This document shows, one piece after another, positions 16,726 through 29,800 of a stretch of DNA of 64,000 nucleotides (position 1 is its first letter; each line of letters starts with the position of its first letter). The notes under the pieces are model-generated. The model was not told where the DNA came from. It saw only the letters and a list, made by a program, of their open reading frames with translations, and searched no databases. The position numbers and the translations under genes were made by a program. Origin of the DNA: RI-153 sp963721725 (GTDB lineage: Bacteria; Chloroflexota; Anaerolineae; Caldilineales; Caldilineaceae); NCBI GenBank assembly GCA_963721725.1, contig CAVRLX010000020.1:62001-126000 (forward strand). Reading direction: 5' to 3'.

Positions 16726-18057
16726 TGCAGCCCGAAGCGCATCCCCTGTTTTTTGAACACTTCTTTGCGGAAGATGGGGCTATATTTCAAATAGACGCCC
16801 AGTTTGTAGACACTGCGCAGATTGGTCTTCAAATCGAACATCCGCCGGATCAGAAAGCCCAGGCTGTTATACGTGGAGCGGGCCTGCCAACACGCTTCGG
16901 TGAGTTCGTCGGCGCTCATGTTTTTGGGCTGAAAGGCCGCGTAGTTGAAGCGGTAATTGGGGTGCAGCCACCATTTACCGTCATAGAGCAGCCGCCCCTC
17001 GGCCTCTAGCTTCTGATAGAGCGGCGTTTTGGGGTAGGGCACGAGGATGTTAAAGGCCGCCAACGGGAACTTGTTCTGCATGGCCCAGATCCAGCGTCTC
17101 ACGGATCGAGTCTTGGGTGTCGTGATCATGGCCCAGGGTGAAGGCCGCCCACAGTTGCACCCCAAAATCGCGGATCACTTTGATCTGCTCTTTGTAGCCG
17201 TCGAAGCCGCCCACAAAGTTGGGTGATTTGCGCATCCAGCGCAGACTATCTTTGCTAATCGACTCGAAGCCTACCACCATCCCCACACAGCCGCTGCGCA
17301 CCATTAGATCCATCAATTCGTGGTCTTGGGTCATGTCGATGCTGCCCTGGCTCACCCAATGCACCTTCAGCGGGATCAGCGCCCGAAAAAGCTCTTTGGC
17401 GGCGTCAAAATTGGAAAGAATGTTGTCGTCCACAAAGAAGATAATCTGCTTGTGTTCGCGCGCTTCGATCTCGCGCACCACTTCCTCGACACGGCGTGTA
17501 TAGTGGCCTTTGTCAAAATAGGTGCTGACCGCGCAAAAGGTACACACGAAGCGGCAGCCGCGACTAAATTGCATCAAGGTAATGGGCAAATACCCTTTGC
17601 CTTTGAAAACATCGCGGCGGGTGAGCACACCGGGATGGGCCACCCCCACAGGCGCATCATAGAGGGGCTTGAGCGCGCCGCAGCGCGCATCGTCAAGCAC
17701 GGCGTGCCATTTGCTTTCGGCATCGCCAATGAAAATACTGTCGGCGTGGGGCTGCACTTCTTCGGGGATGAGCGTGGGCTGCATTCCGCCCATGATCACC
17801 GGCACGCCACGGGCGCGATAATCGGCGGCGATCTCATAGGCGCGGCGGGCTGTGTAGGTTTCTACGGTAATGGCGACGAGATCCGTGGGCTTGTCATACG
17901 GGATCGACTCCAGCCGGTCGTCCCACAGGGCAATCTCCACATCGGGCGGGGTGAGGGCGGCGAGCACGCCCAATTGCAGCGGCTCCATGCGGCCTTCGTC
18001 CACGTAGAGGCTATGTTCCATGCGGCCAATGTTGGGTTTGATCAAAGTGAGGTGCAT
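16722..18057 (-). CDS. B12-binding-domain radical SAM protein (frame break near 17090)
   Basis: About 445 residues. The N-terminal third ('HLTLIKPNIG', 'LGVLAALTPPDVEIALWDD', 'VPVIMGGMQPTLIPEE') is a cobalamin-binding-type Rossmann domain. The radical SAM cluster motif C-x3-C-x2-C is in 'GCRFVCTFC' (Cys168, 172, 175), and 'FVDDNILSN' and 'VVGFESIS' are typical of the family. The frame breaks at about 17090, after which 'WAMQNKFPLAAFNILVPYPKTPLY' continues the TIM barrel to the TAA. Such proteins methylate or rearrange lipid, hopanoid or natural-product carbons; the substrate is unknown. Start ATG at 18057; an upstream frame to 18267 would run through the tRNA-Leu and the terminator, so it is rejected. 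Confidence 0.85.
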
Positions 18058-18140
18058 GTTGGCTCCAGGGGTTTGGGCGGCTGACGTTTTCCCATTGTAA
18101 CGGGGAGATGGATTTCTACACAAACGCTCTTGGGGAGCGA

Positions 18141-18182
18141 CAAAAAGCGTGGGCGAGAGAATTCTCTCGCCCACGCTTTTTG
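18141..18182 (-). terminator. Hairpin terminator after tRNA-Leu
   Basis: 'CAAAAAGCGTGGGCGAGAGA' and its exact inverse form a continuous perfect palindrome with U-tracts on both strands. It lies 4 bases past the tRNA CCA and before the radical SAM start. Confidence 0.85.
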
Positions 18183-18186
18183 TCTT

Positions 18187-18273
18187 TGGTGCCGCAGGAG
18201 GGACTTGAACCCCCATGAGCGTAAGCTCACCACGCCCTGAACGTGGCGCGTCTTCCTGTTCCGCCACTGCGGC
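18187..18273 (-). tRNA. tRNA-Leu(CAG)
   Basis: An 87-base class II tRNA with encoded CCA. Acceptor GCCGCAG pairs with CTGCGGC; the anticodon arm is CCACG-TTCAGGG-CGTGG with CAG at 18237-18239; a variable arm TGAGC-TTAC-GCTCA follows; the T arm is GGGGG-TTCAAGT-CCCTC with one weak pair. Confidence 0.95.
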
Positions 18274-18419
18274 CTATCCAGTTGTACAGACAGACGAAAT
18301 CTTAGCACGCGGCCTGGTGAATGTCAAATAGGGGAATTTCCAAAATAGAAGGAGCACGCTTGTCTTGCAATCGGCCTGATACGGTTTAGCGCCTGTGTTC
18401 CCATGTACGCCGCCTTGGC

Positions 18420-20144
18420 CTAGTTGGGGCCAGTCTCTTCCTGGCGCACCTGATTGGCGGGCACACGGCGAGCGACAATATACCGATCGCGGAAGGTGGC
18501 GAAGCGGTCGGCTGGCTGGTTGAGCATCCCGATCTGCACATTCTTCACACGTTCGCTGACGCCATAGGTGTAGGCCGGGTAATAGAGCAACAACGCCGGG
18601 GCTTCTTCGGCAAAGATTTTTTGAAACTCGCCATAGAGTGCTTTGCGTTTTTCGCTGTCCACCTTGCCACGCGCCTGAATCAAGAGTTCGTCGGCCTCTT
18701 CGTTTTGCCAGCCGCCATAGTTCTGCCCGTCTTCGGTGGCCTGGCTGCTGTGCCAGAGCGGATAGGGGTCGGGGTCGCCGCTGATGTTCCATGTAACCAG
18801 GGCGGCATCAAAGCGGCGTGGGGCCAGGAAATCGCTGACCAGCCCGGCAAAACTGACGGTGCGGGGCATGGCTTTGATGCCGACTTCAGCCCGATAGCCG
18901 CTGATCTGTTGGAGCAGGGCCTGCCGAATCGGATCATCATTTGCCAGCAGAATAAACTCCAGCCGTTGGCCGGCTTTCTCGCGCACGCCGTCGTTGTCGC
19001 TGTCCACCCACCCGGCGGCCTCCAATAACTGCCGAGCGGTGTCAGGGCTGTATTCGTATTGCAACACGTCGGATGTGTGCGCCCAATTGGTGGCAGGCAT
19101 CACGGAATCGGCGACAACGCCCTGACCCGCCACGGCGGACGCCACTAGGGTTTGGCGATCCAGTGCATGGTAGAGCGCTTTGCGGACTGCTTTTTCCTGG
19201 AAGAAGGACGTGCTGGGATTGTTGAGATTGAGCACAATGCTAACGTAAACGGATTCCAAGGCAGAGAAGAGTTGGAGATCCTCACGTTCGCTTGCCAGGG
19301 GTAGATCCGAAGGCAGAATGCGGCTAATCCCATCCAGTTCGCCCCGTGTATAGGCTGTATAGATCGACGGGTAGTCTGGGTAAAAATGAAACTCAAGCGC
19401 GGCGATATAGGGCGTCTCTGTTGTATAAAATGGATTGGGTTCCAAGCGGATATACTCGGCGTTAACCTCGGTCACTTTCATGGGGCCATTGCCCACAGGC
19501 GTGGCGTTGAGCGGATGACCAGCCAGTTCGGCAGGGGCTACCTCTTCCCAGATATGCTTGGGCAGCAGCCCCACTGATGTATAGTCCAAAAATGGCGCAA
19601 AGGGTTGATCGAGGATAAAGCGCAGGCTGCGCTCGTCTATGCGCTCTACATCCACCGAGCGCCAGAGTTCAGCCAGATCGGGGATGACGGGGGTATCGGG
19701 GTTTTGCATCATATCAATGGTAAAGAGGACATCGTCCAGAGTGACCGGCGCACCGTCGTGCCAGAATTGATTGGGGCGCAGACGGAAGGTATAGACCAGG
19801 CCATCGGGCGTGGTGGACCATGCCTCAGCCAGATCTGGCACAATTTGACCGTTCCCCTCAAGGCGGGTTAGTCCTCGAAAGAGCAGATGGCAGAGATCTT
19901 GATCCACATCGTGGGTGTGGCAAAGCAAGGGGTTGATCGATTGTGGATTGCCCGCCACCCCCTCCCGAAAGATGCCACCCCGATCCGGGACCAGTTCTGT
20001 CGAGACGTTATAGGCCGTGACACCGAGCAGCAGGGTGAGCAACAAAATGCCCACCAGGGCCAGCAGAAGTTGCCAGCCAAGATAGCGGCCTAGCCGGGCT
20101 TCGGGCGTGGGGGGGCGACTGGAATAGGGAGGGGAGTTTTGCAT
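18420..20144 (-). CDS. Peptide/oligopeptide ABC transporter substrate-binding protein (family 5), membrane-anchored
   Basis: A 574-residue SBP_bac_5 protein. Instead of a lipobox it has an N-terminal cytoplasmic stretch and one membrane segment ('LLLALVGILLLTLLLGVTAY', about residues 29-48). The body has 'FREGVAGNPQSINPLL', 'FRGLTRLEGNGQIVPDLAEAW', 'YTFRLRPNQFWHDGAPVTLDDV' and 'AVRKALYHALDRQTLV', all typical of DppA/OppA-type proteins that bind extracellular peptides, nickel or similar ligands. No permease or ATPase gene follows, so it either serves a transporter encoded elsewhere or has a different role. secG lies 70 bases upstream on the same strand and may share its transcript. Confidence 0.92.
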   Translation of the reverse strand: MQNSPPYSSRPPTPEARLGRYLGWQLLLALVGILLLTLLLGVTAYNVSTELVPDRGGIFREGVAGNPQSINPLLCHTHDVDQDLCHLLFRGLTRLEGNGQIVPDLAEAWSTTPDGLVYTFRLRPNQFWHDGAPVTLDDVLFTIDMMQNPDTPVIPDLAELWRSVDVERIDERSLRFILDQPFAPFLDYTSVGLLPKHIWEEVAPAELAGHPLNATPVGNGPMKVTEVNAEYIRLEPNPFYTTETPYIAALEFHFYPDYPSIYTAYTRGELDGISRILPSDLPLASEREDLQLFSALESVYVSIVLNLNNPSTSFFQEKAVRKALYHALDRQTLVASAVAGQGVVADSVMPATNWAHTSDVLQYEYSPDTARQLLEAAGWVDSDNDGVREKAGQRLEFILLANDDPIRQALLQQISGYRAEVGIKAMPRTVSFAGLVSDFLAPRRFDAALVTWNISGDPDPYPLWHSSQATEDGQNYGGWQNEEADELLIQARGKVDSEKRKALYGEFQKIFAEEAPALLLYYPAYTYGVSERVKNVQIGMLNQPADRFATFRDRYIVARRVPANQVRQEETGPN

Positions 20145-20215
20145 CGGTGTTTTAGCGCGGCCCTCTGTGGAGTTGGATCAACACAGGGGCAAAGGAACGA
20201 TGCGAAGGGGCCAAG

Positions 20216-20440
20216 TTACTGAATCGCAACGGTGATCAGGCTTAAGATCAGGAAGATGGCTGACAGGATTACCGTCATGTTGAACAGGGTGCGCTCGACA
20301 CCGCGGCGGGTGCGATAGATACCGGAATCGCCACCAAAGGAACTGCCCAGGCCGCTGCTCTGCCCTTGTAAGAGGACCACACCGGTCAACGTGATCGAAA
20401 TGATGATCTGGGCAATCATGAGATAGTTTTGCATCGACAA
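20216..20440 (-). CDS. secG: Preprotein translocase subunit SecG
   Basis: A 74-residue protein with two membrane helices (about residues 7-25 and 52-72) joined by the characteristic Gly/Ser-rich loop 'GQSSGLGSSFGGDSG'. SecG assists SecYEG-dependent protein export in the inner membrane. Both length and layout fit. A good promoter lies about 60 bases upstream. Confidence 0.95.
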   Translation of the reverse strand: MSMQNYLMIAQIIISITLTGVVLLQGQSSGLGSSFGGDSGIYRTRRGVERTLFNMTVILSAIFLILSLITVAIQ

Positions 20441-20817
20441 AGCCTCACTTGGTTAAACAACCACTTAAACAAAAAATTGAGATGACAAAAGTTTGTGCAG
20501 TATAGCAGGGCTTTGGATAAGTTACCAAATCAGGCCCGATCCAAATGGGTACAGGACGTCTGTGCTATATAAGGATGTAAGCGGCTCGCAGGGAGTTTTA
20601 CCTTTGGAACGGGGTCATACCTAGAGGTTGTTATATTCTGTCAGTGAATTGTAACGCACGCTGAGCAAGAACTGTATATACTAACATTTAGAAGTAATCC
20701 GCATTCATGCGTATTTTTTTGTTTTCCACCTGTCGGCCTTCGCTGTTAAAAATTTTTACTGTACTCTAAGGCTGGGGAGAGTCAGTATTAGTGTGCCAAA
20801 TAGAACGGGAGTTCAAG
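20441..20817. other. Divergent intergenic region between secG and the giant surface-protein gene
   Basis: About 377 bases with promoters for both sides expected. The secG promoter is visible at 20499-20528; none is clear for the plus-strand gene. A TTTTTTTGTTTT tract lies at about 20713. No other gene found. Confidence 0.5.
20499..20528 (-). promoter_or_regulatory. Probable secG promoter
   Basis: On the minus strand, TTGGTA (20528-20523), an 18-base spacer and TATACT (20504-20499), about 60 bases before the secG ATG. Confidence 0.55.
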
Positions 20818-23800
20818 ATGCAAACCAAAATAATTGCCCACACATTGCTCCATCGTACCCATTGGGTGTTGGCTGCGCTGCTAATCGCAACGCTGTTCGG
20901 TGTTGTGTCGCCGCCAGCGTCCACCGCCTTCGCCGCGCCTACCGCCGCTTGCACAACGTTGCAGCCCAATGAGGCGGCGGCCAAGGATGCCTGGATCAAC
21001 CAGGAAAAAACTACTGAGAACAAAAACGACTCTACTTTGCTTGTCAAGACCGAGAGCGGAAAGTTAAACCGTTCTTTGGTCCAGTTCAATCTTGCCTCAT
21101 TGCCCTCCAACGCCAAGATCACAAGCGCAGTTCTGTCGCTCTATGTGGACGACGTGAGAGATGGCAACAGTACGGTGCAGGCGCACCGGGTGACCAACGC
21201 ATGGAGCGAAACCGGGGTCACCTGGAACAGCCGAGACAAATCAGCCTCCCTCAGTTGGACTACAACCGGCGGCGACTATGACAGCGCCGTGTTGGATTCT
21301 GAAGCGTTTGTCAGTGGTGTTAAAGACTACTGGGCAACCTTCAATGTGACCAACGCGGCCCAAGTCTGGGTAGCCGACCCGGCCAACAATCATGGCGTCA
21401 TTTTGGAAGCGGCAGTAACATCGCCCAAGAGTGAGATTAAATTCCTGAGCAGCAACGATGGCACAGCTAGCGAACGGCCTAAGTTGGATGTTTGTTATAG
21501 CATCGGCGTGGGCATTTCTCCCGACAATCTGGCCCAGGCTAATCCCGGCGATACCAAAACCTACAAGCACACCGTTACGGTGAAAGACTTTACCAATGAA
21601 TCGGTGGGGCTGACCGCAGTCTCTAACCAGGGGTGGACGACACGCATCTATGCCGACACCAACGGTGATGGTGTCAAAGATAACAACACGATTATTTCGC
21701 AGACACCTGCCATGGGGCCGAATGGCTCTTATGGCATTGTGGTTGAGTTGGTTGTACCCGCCGGGGCCAACAATGGCGTCAAAGATATTATGACGGTGAC
21801 GGCCACCGGCTTTAACCAGGGAACCACGCAAAAAGCCACCAACACCACCCAAATTGGCTACCCGCCTGTGCCTGATCCGGTCTTGGATGGCAAGCGTGAC
21901 GATGCGTATACCCAAAATCTGGAATCCAATACCCAGTCCTATTGTGATGTCAACGGCAACGTTCTTGCTAAGTTGATGACGCTCTACGATCTGGCGAACC
22001 CGGACTATGTCTGGGTGGTGCTGGAAATGGAACGTGTGCATTCCGATAATACCTATGGCGTGAATTCCCACCCCAGTTGGGGCGGCACTCATTCCTTGGG
22101 CAGCCTGTTGGGCAGCGACAAAGGCCAAGTGATCCTGCGCGACAGCAACGGCAATGTGGTCTTTGATGTGACGGCGGACTATGTAGAAGATGGGCTTTCG
22201 ACGCCGTCTGGCTATGGTTCGGCTGGTGTAACAGGCGGCGAAGGCAGTATTGCTGTGGGCAGTGCCAGCCAAGTAGCCGTGGAGACATCGACTGGCTATA
22301 GCCTGAATAAATATTGCAACAGTTCGGCCAGTTGTAACGTCAGCGGTGTCAATCTCTTCCAGGATTCGCCCCCGCAGAACAACTACGTCGCCACCAATCC
22401 GGCCTTTAGCGATTGGCAGTTTTCGTACCTTTATGAATTCCGCTTTGATGCGAGTGCGTTCGGTTCGGCAGGGTTCGGCAGCGCAACCATTAACAATGTG
22501 CATGTTTCGCCGAACAAAGTGGGCAGCAACGAAATTCTGGTAACGCCCTGTAACGGTAGCATCGGCGACCGTGTCTGGTTGGATCATGACGGCGACAAGA
22601 CCCAGGAAGCCGGCGAACCTGGCATTAACGGCGTGCTGTTGCAGCTTTACCAAGACAACGGCGACGGCAACTTTGACACCAATACCGATCTGTCGGTGGA
22701 CACCATGTTCACGGCTGGCGACGGCGACTACGACTTCAAAGGTCTGGGGCCAGCCACCTACTGGGTCAACGTGGTAGAGAGTACGATTCCGGCTGAATAT
22801 GTGTTGACCACCGCCAACGAACCGCTCAAAGTCACCCTGGCAAAAGGGCAGGACTTTAACGACGCCGACTTTGGCTATCGCACCCTGCCGGGGTTGGCGA
22901 TCAGCAAACAACTGAGCAGTGCTAGTCCCGCCGCTGTGGGGCAGAATATTCAGTTCACGATTCGCATCACCAACACAGGCAACACGATCATCGATGTGCT
23001 GCCGCTCAAAGACTATTTCGATCCAACCGTCTTGGAATTTGTCAGCGCTGCCCCGCCCCAGAGCGCTGTTTCCGGTGGGGTGATTACCTGGAACGACCTG
23101 ACCACGACTGCCGGGAATCTGGCAGTGGGTCAATCAACCAGTGTGGTAGTCACCTTCAAGGGTAAAGTTGCCACCACAACCACCGTGCGCGCGGCTGAAG
23201 ATAGCGCGGCCATAGTAGAGGTAACCATTCAGCAGCCGGCCCCCCGTGCCGGGACTGCGGTATCTGCTGAACCAGTCGTGGATGGTCTGCTCGACGACGG
23301 TTATACCTTCGTCGCTCGTAGTAATCCGGGTTCCGATGCGCCTGGAAATCTGTATAAATTCATCGGAGCTTCCCAATGCTACTTCGCATTTGTGGGCGAC
23401 CGTGCATTCAATGACAACGTCTTTGCCGAGAATGACGATCCCTATCTGGCGCAATCCGGTTGGGACAGCCACACCTATGGCAACTTGGATGGCAGTGATG
23501 AAGCCACCTTCGCCATCAGCTATGCTGGTGGGTCTTACGAAATGACAGTTGACTACATCACGGAAGACAATGGCAACTATATTGTCGAGAGTTTTGATGC
23601 GCCTATCAACAATGCCAAGACTTCAATGTCCTGGAATATGAATGATTCAGGGTGGGATGGCGTGGGGCCGACTCCGCAGTACAACGGCGATCCTGAATTT
23701 CATTCACCGCCCTACAACTGGAATGATACCCCAGGCCAGTATTGGGAATGGCACATTCTGTATGAATTTACCATTAACAAAAGCTCGCTGGACAGCACAT

Positions 23801-26800
23801 GTGGGACGGTAGAGTTGGCAGGGGCACATTACTCCCCTGACAAAGACAACGACACCAGTTTGGGCACCATTGGTGATTATGTATGGGTGGACAGTAACGG
23901 TGATGGCATTCAAAATGAAACCAACACCGGTATTCCCAATGTGCGCATCTATCTGAAGCAGGGGAACACCACCATTCGCACCACGGAAACCGAACCGGGC
24001 ACATCGGGCTACTATCTCTTCAACAATGTCCCGGCGGGCAACTACACCGTGGACGTGGACGAAACCACAGTTCCGGTGGGCTACACGCTGACGACCAATA
24101 ATGAGCCGAAATCGGTTACCTTGAGCGCAGGTCAGGACTATCTCCAGGCCGACTTTGGCTACGTTCCCGGCCAGGGCAAGATCGGTGACCGTGTCTATTA
24201 CGATCTCAACGGTGATGGTGGGTCGGATAATGACGGCGAACCGGGTCTGAATGGGGTCAAAGTCAATCTCTATCAGGGCGCTTGCCCCACCGGGGCCGGC
24301 ACAGTCTTCAAAACACAGACAACCTCGGGCAATGGCGACTATCTCTTCACCAACCTGCCCGCCGGTCAATACTGTGTCAATGTAGACGAGAGCACACTAC
24401 CGGCTGGGGTCTCGCTGAGCACGGCCAATGAGCCGCACGCCAAAACCCTGGCCCAGGACGAAAATTATCTACTAGCCGACTTTGGCTACCGAGGCACTTG
24501 TCCAGAAGGTACACTGGATCTGGCTGTGGTCAGCGGCGCTGCCGATCAATATGGCAACCCGCCCAAGGGTGTCTCGGATGATGCCTGTGTGCAGGTCAAA
24601 CAATCCGCAGCCGTGATTGTGACCAAACAACTGAGCAGTGGCGATCCGGCCTATGTCGGTCAGGAAATTCAGTTCACCATTCGTATCACCAACACAGGTG
24701 ACAGCGCCATTGACATTCTGCCACTGGACGATTACTACGATACCAGCAAGCTGGACTTTATCGGTGCTTCGCCAGCAACGAACGACAACACGGATGACGG
24801 CACACTGCGCTGGAGTGATCTGACAGCGACAGGGCCGGCTGGGTTCGGTCAAAATCTGGCTCCCGGCCAATCGTTCCAGGTAATCCTGCGTTTCACAGCA
24901 GTCACCGCCACCACGACTACCGTGCGTTCGTCTGCGATGGCGCGAACCACACTGGGTGGCGTGGATCTGGGCGATCTCACCAAATATCTCTTCTTCTTTG
25001 CCGACGCCCGTGACGATGCCAACTGGCAAGGGGCCACCAAAGGCTTCGTGGGTGATGTAGCCGTGGATGGCATCCAGGCGGACGAACGCACCTCAGGCGG
25101 TGTGCCTTATGCCGGGACAATCTATACCAACGACAGTACGCTGAGTGCGTGGCAAGCCATTGTCACCCAAAACTCATCGCAGGCCACTGGCTCGACGGGG
25201 CAAACTGGGCGTATTAGCGGGTTGGAAGCCAACTTGGTCAGCGCCTTCCAACAGATCAATTCGCTACCTGCCACCGCTGGTTACACAGGTGTGGCCTCTA
25301 CATCTCTCAATAACCTGAATACGCAGAACAACATCGTCGAGACCTTTGTGATTAACGTGACTTCTGGGCTTGGCTTCTCCAGCCAGATTAACATTACCGG
25401 CGATGCGGGTGATATCTTCATTCTGCGCTGGGATACCGATGGCAACCCGAACAACGGTTACCAAGGGCAGGTGAAACCGCAAAGCGGTGGCGCCATTGTG
25501 CCGCTGGGTGGATTGAAGGCTTCGAATTTCATCCATGTGGCCGGTGATATTAACTCTTCCGGCGGGGGCGGCACACCCACCGCCAATGGCTACCCGCAAG
25601 GGCCACGCCAGAACAACGGACAAGGTGCGCTGATCACGGGCGGTAGTGACTTTGGTGGTGGCGGCTTCTTCACAGGGTATTGGCTGACAACAGGCAGCCC
25701 CAATACCTTAAACCCATCCACCGGTCTCTATACAGGCCCCAGTTCATCGCTTAGCAATGGCATCTTCGTGGGTGGCTGGTACTCGCTGAACACCAGTTTC
25801 AGCATGACATCAGGCACGAGTGGTGTCTATGTTGCGCCGCCGGCCAACGTCGGCCAGGGTTCCATCGGTGACCGGGTCTATTCCGACACTAATGGCGATG
25901 GTGGCCTCGATAATGATGGCGAGCCGGGTATTAACGGCGTCAAAGTGAATCTCTATCAGGGCAGTTGCCCCACCGGTTCGGGAACGGTCTATCAATTCCA
26001 GGTAACCTCAGGCAATGGTGGCTATCTCTTCACCAACCTGCCCGCTGGTCAATACTGTGTCAATGTCGACGAAAGCACACTGCCCGTGGGTTACACGCTG
26101 ACCACGGCGAACGAGCCACATGTCAAGAATCTGGCGCAGAACGAGAACTATACGCTGGCAGACTTCGGCTACTTGCCGCCCGCCGTGGTCGGCCAAGGTT
26201 CCATTGGTGATCGCGTCTATTATGACCTTAACGGCGACGGTGGGCTGGATGACGACGGCGAACCCGGCCTGAACAGCGTCAAAGTGAATCTTTATCAGGG
26301 CAGTTGCCCCACGGGTGCGGGTACAATCTACCAGTCTCAGTTTACATCTGGCAACGGTGGCTATCTCTTCAGAAACCTGCCTGCCGGTTCGTACTGTGTC
26401 AATATCGATGAAAGCACACTGCCGGGTGGTGTTTCGCTGACCACAGCCAACGAGCCTCATGCCAAAACGCTGGGACAGAATGAAAACTATCTGTTGGCAG
26501 ACTTCGGCTATCGGGTTCAGGAACCTGAAAAGACCTGTGATATTGCGATTGTTAAAGACGCACAGGATGTCAACGGTGGCAAGGCTCCCCAGGTTTCGGA
26601 CGATGCCTGTGTCACCATCAAACTGGCAGGCGGTGCCATTGGTGACTTCGTCTGGTACGACACCGACAGTGACGGCATTCAAGATGTTGGCGAGCCGGGC
26701 ATCCCCAACGTGACGCTGAATCTGTACAAAGATGCCAACAACAACGGCACGTTGCAGATCGGCACAGACACGCTCATCGGCACGCAAACCACCGATGCCG

Positions 26801-29800
26801 ACGGCGGTTATCTCTTCACCAATCTGGGGCCGGGCACCTACTTTGTAGATGTTACCGATACCAACGGACGGCTGGCCGGGCTGACCCACATTGTGGCGAA
26901 CCAGAGCAAATCGGATCCCACCCCGGCCATTGTGCTGGGCACGGGCGAAGTCTACAAAGATGCTGATTTCGGTTACGTGCGCCAGCCGGGCAGCGGCAAC
27001 GCCATCCTCGGTGACACGGTCTGGTACGACGACAACGGCGACGGCTTCCAACAACCGGGCGAGCCGGGGATTGCTGGTGTCGAAGTCTGTGCCACGCCCA
27101 GTGGCGGCGGCACGGTGCGCTGTGCCACCACCAATAGCAACGGCATCTATCTGATCGTCGTGCCGGCGGGGACATACAACGTTGCCCCCACCAATTCGAC
27201 CACCAATCAGACAATTCTCACGGGTCTCACCGCCACCACACCTGTGCCGCATGGCCCGGTCACGGTGACAGCAGGTCAGCAATATCTCGATGCCGACTTT
27301 GGCTATAACGATGCCCCAGGCAATCCCAAGCTGGGAACCATTGGCAATCTGGTCTTCAACGACCCCAACAAAGATGGCATCTTCAACACAGGCGACACGC
27401 CTCTGGCGGGTGTCAGTGTCAGCTTGATCCGTGATACGGACAACGACAAAATCTGGGATAGCGGCGAACCAATTATCGCCACCACCACCACAGGCGGCAG
27501 CCTGGACGCGAACAATGGCAACTATCTCTTCACCGGCGTGCCTGCGGGCAATTATCTGGTGCATGTGAGTGATACCAACGCCGTCTTAATCGACTTTGTG
27601 AAATCGCCGCTGGGGGTACAGACCACCGACGGACACAACAAAGCCGATCCCTTCGCGATTACCCTGGCGGCCGGAGCCAGCAATCTACTGGCCGACTTTG
27701 GCTACTATCAAAGCAGCGGCCCCGGATTCAGGCGTCATCGGCAACCAGATCTGGGTGGAAATCGACGGCGATGGCCTTTTCAATCCGCTCAGCAAAGATG
27801 CCGGCCAGCCCGGCGTGACGGTGGATCTCTACAAGGGTGGAACGTTGGTTGCCCGCACCACCAGCGGGGCCAGTGGCGACTACAGCTTTGTCAACCTGCC
27901 CTCTGGCAGCTACACCGTGACGGTGAGCGATCAGTTTAACGTGCTGCGCGGCTACATTGTCACCAAACTGGGACCGAATCCGGGCCAGGACAACAACAAT
28001 CAGCGGCAGCCCTACGCCGTGACGTTGCCCGCCAACGGCATTAATCTCACGGCTGACTTTGGCTACATCCAACCGGCCGCCATTGGCGATTACGTCTGGT
28101 ACGACGCTGATCAGGACGGCATTCAAGATGTCTTTGAACCGCCGATTGGCAATGTCAAACTGGAACTCTGGATCGACAACGGCGATAACACCTTCAACAC
28201 AGTCAGCGATACGCTGTTCGGGACACAGGTCACCGATGTAGATGGCGGCTATCTGTTTGCGCCGCTGGTGCCCAACCTGCCCTACTTTGTTAAGGTGGCG
28301 GATTCTAACTTCACAGCGGGCGGCGTTCTGGAAGGGCTGACCAAGACCAGCGGCCCCCAAAGCAAACCTACCCCGTTTGGTACGATTACAGTTGAGCCGG
28401 GCGATGCTTATCGCGATGCCGACTTTGGCTATGTCAAGCTGCCCGGCGGCAACGCCATCATCGGCGACACCGTCTGGTATGACGGCGACGGCGACGGGCT
28501 GCGCGATCCGGGCGAAGCGGGCATCCCGAATGTGATCGTCTGTGCCGTGCCGGTGGGCGGTGGCACAGCCATCTGCGACACCACCGATAATAACGGTATG
28601 TATCTGGTCTCGGTACCGCCGGGCAGCTACACCGTCTCGCCCAGCAACCCGCCTGCCGGCTATACGGCTACTACGCCCGTGCCACACGGCCCGGTGACTG
28701 TGGCGGCGGGCAACCAATATCTCGACGCCGACTTTGGCTATCGCAATCCCAGCAATTCGGGCAGCATCAGTGGCACGGTCTGGAACGATGTCAACGATAA
28801 CGGCCTGTTGGAAGGCGGCGAACCCCGCATCGGCAGTGTCAGCGTCAGCCTGATCCGCGACACCAATGGCAACGGCAAACTCGATACTGGCGAGCCGATT
28901 ATCGCCACCAACACCACCACTGGCAACGGTGATTACGACTTCACTGGCCTGCCGGCGGGCACCTATCTGGTGCAGGTGACGGATACACAACGTGTGCTGG
29001 ACGACTATACGCTGGCGAAGTTGGGGCCGAATCCGGGCCAGGACAACAACAACCAGAAGCAGCCCTACGCCATCAACCTGCCTGCCAACGGCAACAACAG
29101 CACGGCTGACTTTGGTTATCTCAAGTTTGGCCCCCCTGGCAAACTGGGCATCATTGGTAACCAGGTCTGGTTCGAGCGTGTTATCAACGGCATCTACAGC
29201 CTGGACAACGGCGACCGCGGCATTGCTGGCGTGACCGTGGACCTGCGCAAGGATGGCGTTTTCTACAAACGCACGACGACCGGGGCCAGTGGTGACTACA
29301 TCTTTACCAGTCTGCCTGCTGGCAACTACAGTGTGCTGGTCAGTGATATCAACGGCGTGCTCAGCACCAATGCGCGTGCCCTGGCTGCGACGACATACAT
29401 TCCCACGGTGCCAGGGCCAAATCCTGGGCAGGACAACAACAATCAGGTGCCGCAGCCCTATTCCATCATTCTGCCCAACGGAGGCACGAATCTCACTGCC
29501 GACTTCGGCTATCGGTTAGTCAATAACAATGACTATGCCATCACCAAGCGCCTGAAAACGCCGGAACCGATTCGCCGTGGTGACCTGCTCACCTTCACCA
29601 TTGTGATTACCAACATCGGCACATCGCCGATTGTGAAACTGCCGCTGACCGACACCTACGATGTCAACTATTTGACCTACGCCGGTGTCAGCACGCCGCA
29701 GACCAACGACTTTGTCAATGATGGTGTGCTCAACTGGAGTGATCTGACTGCGGTCGGCACCAAGGGCTTTGGGCAGCCGCTCAACCCCGGCCAGAGCTTT

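Noticed and set aside
18058..18267. 70-residue N-terminal extension of the radical SAM protein
   Set aside because: It would read through a terminator and the tRNA-Leu gene on the same strand.
18274..18792. 172-codon minus-strand ORF
   Set aside because: It overlaps the well-supported binding-protein gene in another frame and has no domain.
21241..23133. 630-codon open frame antisense to the giant surface protein
   Set aside because: It is a by-product of repetitive, GC-biased codons on the sense strand, shows no domain, and the sense frame has clear repeats. The 26008-27564 antisense frame is rejected for the same reason.
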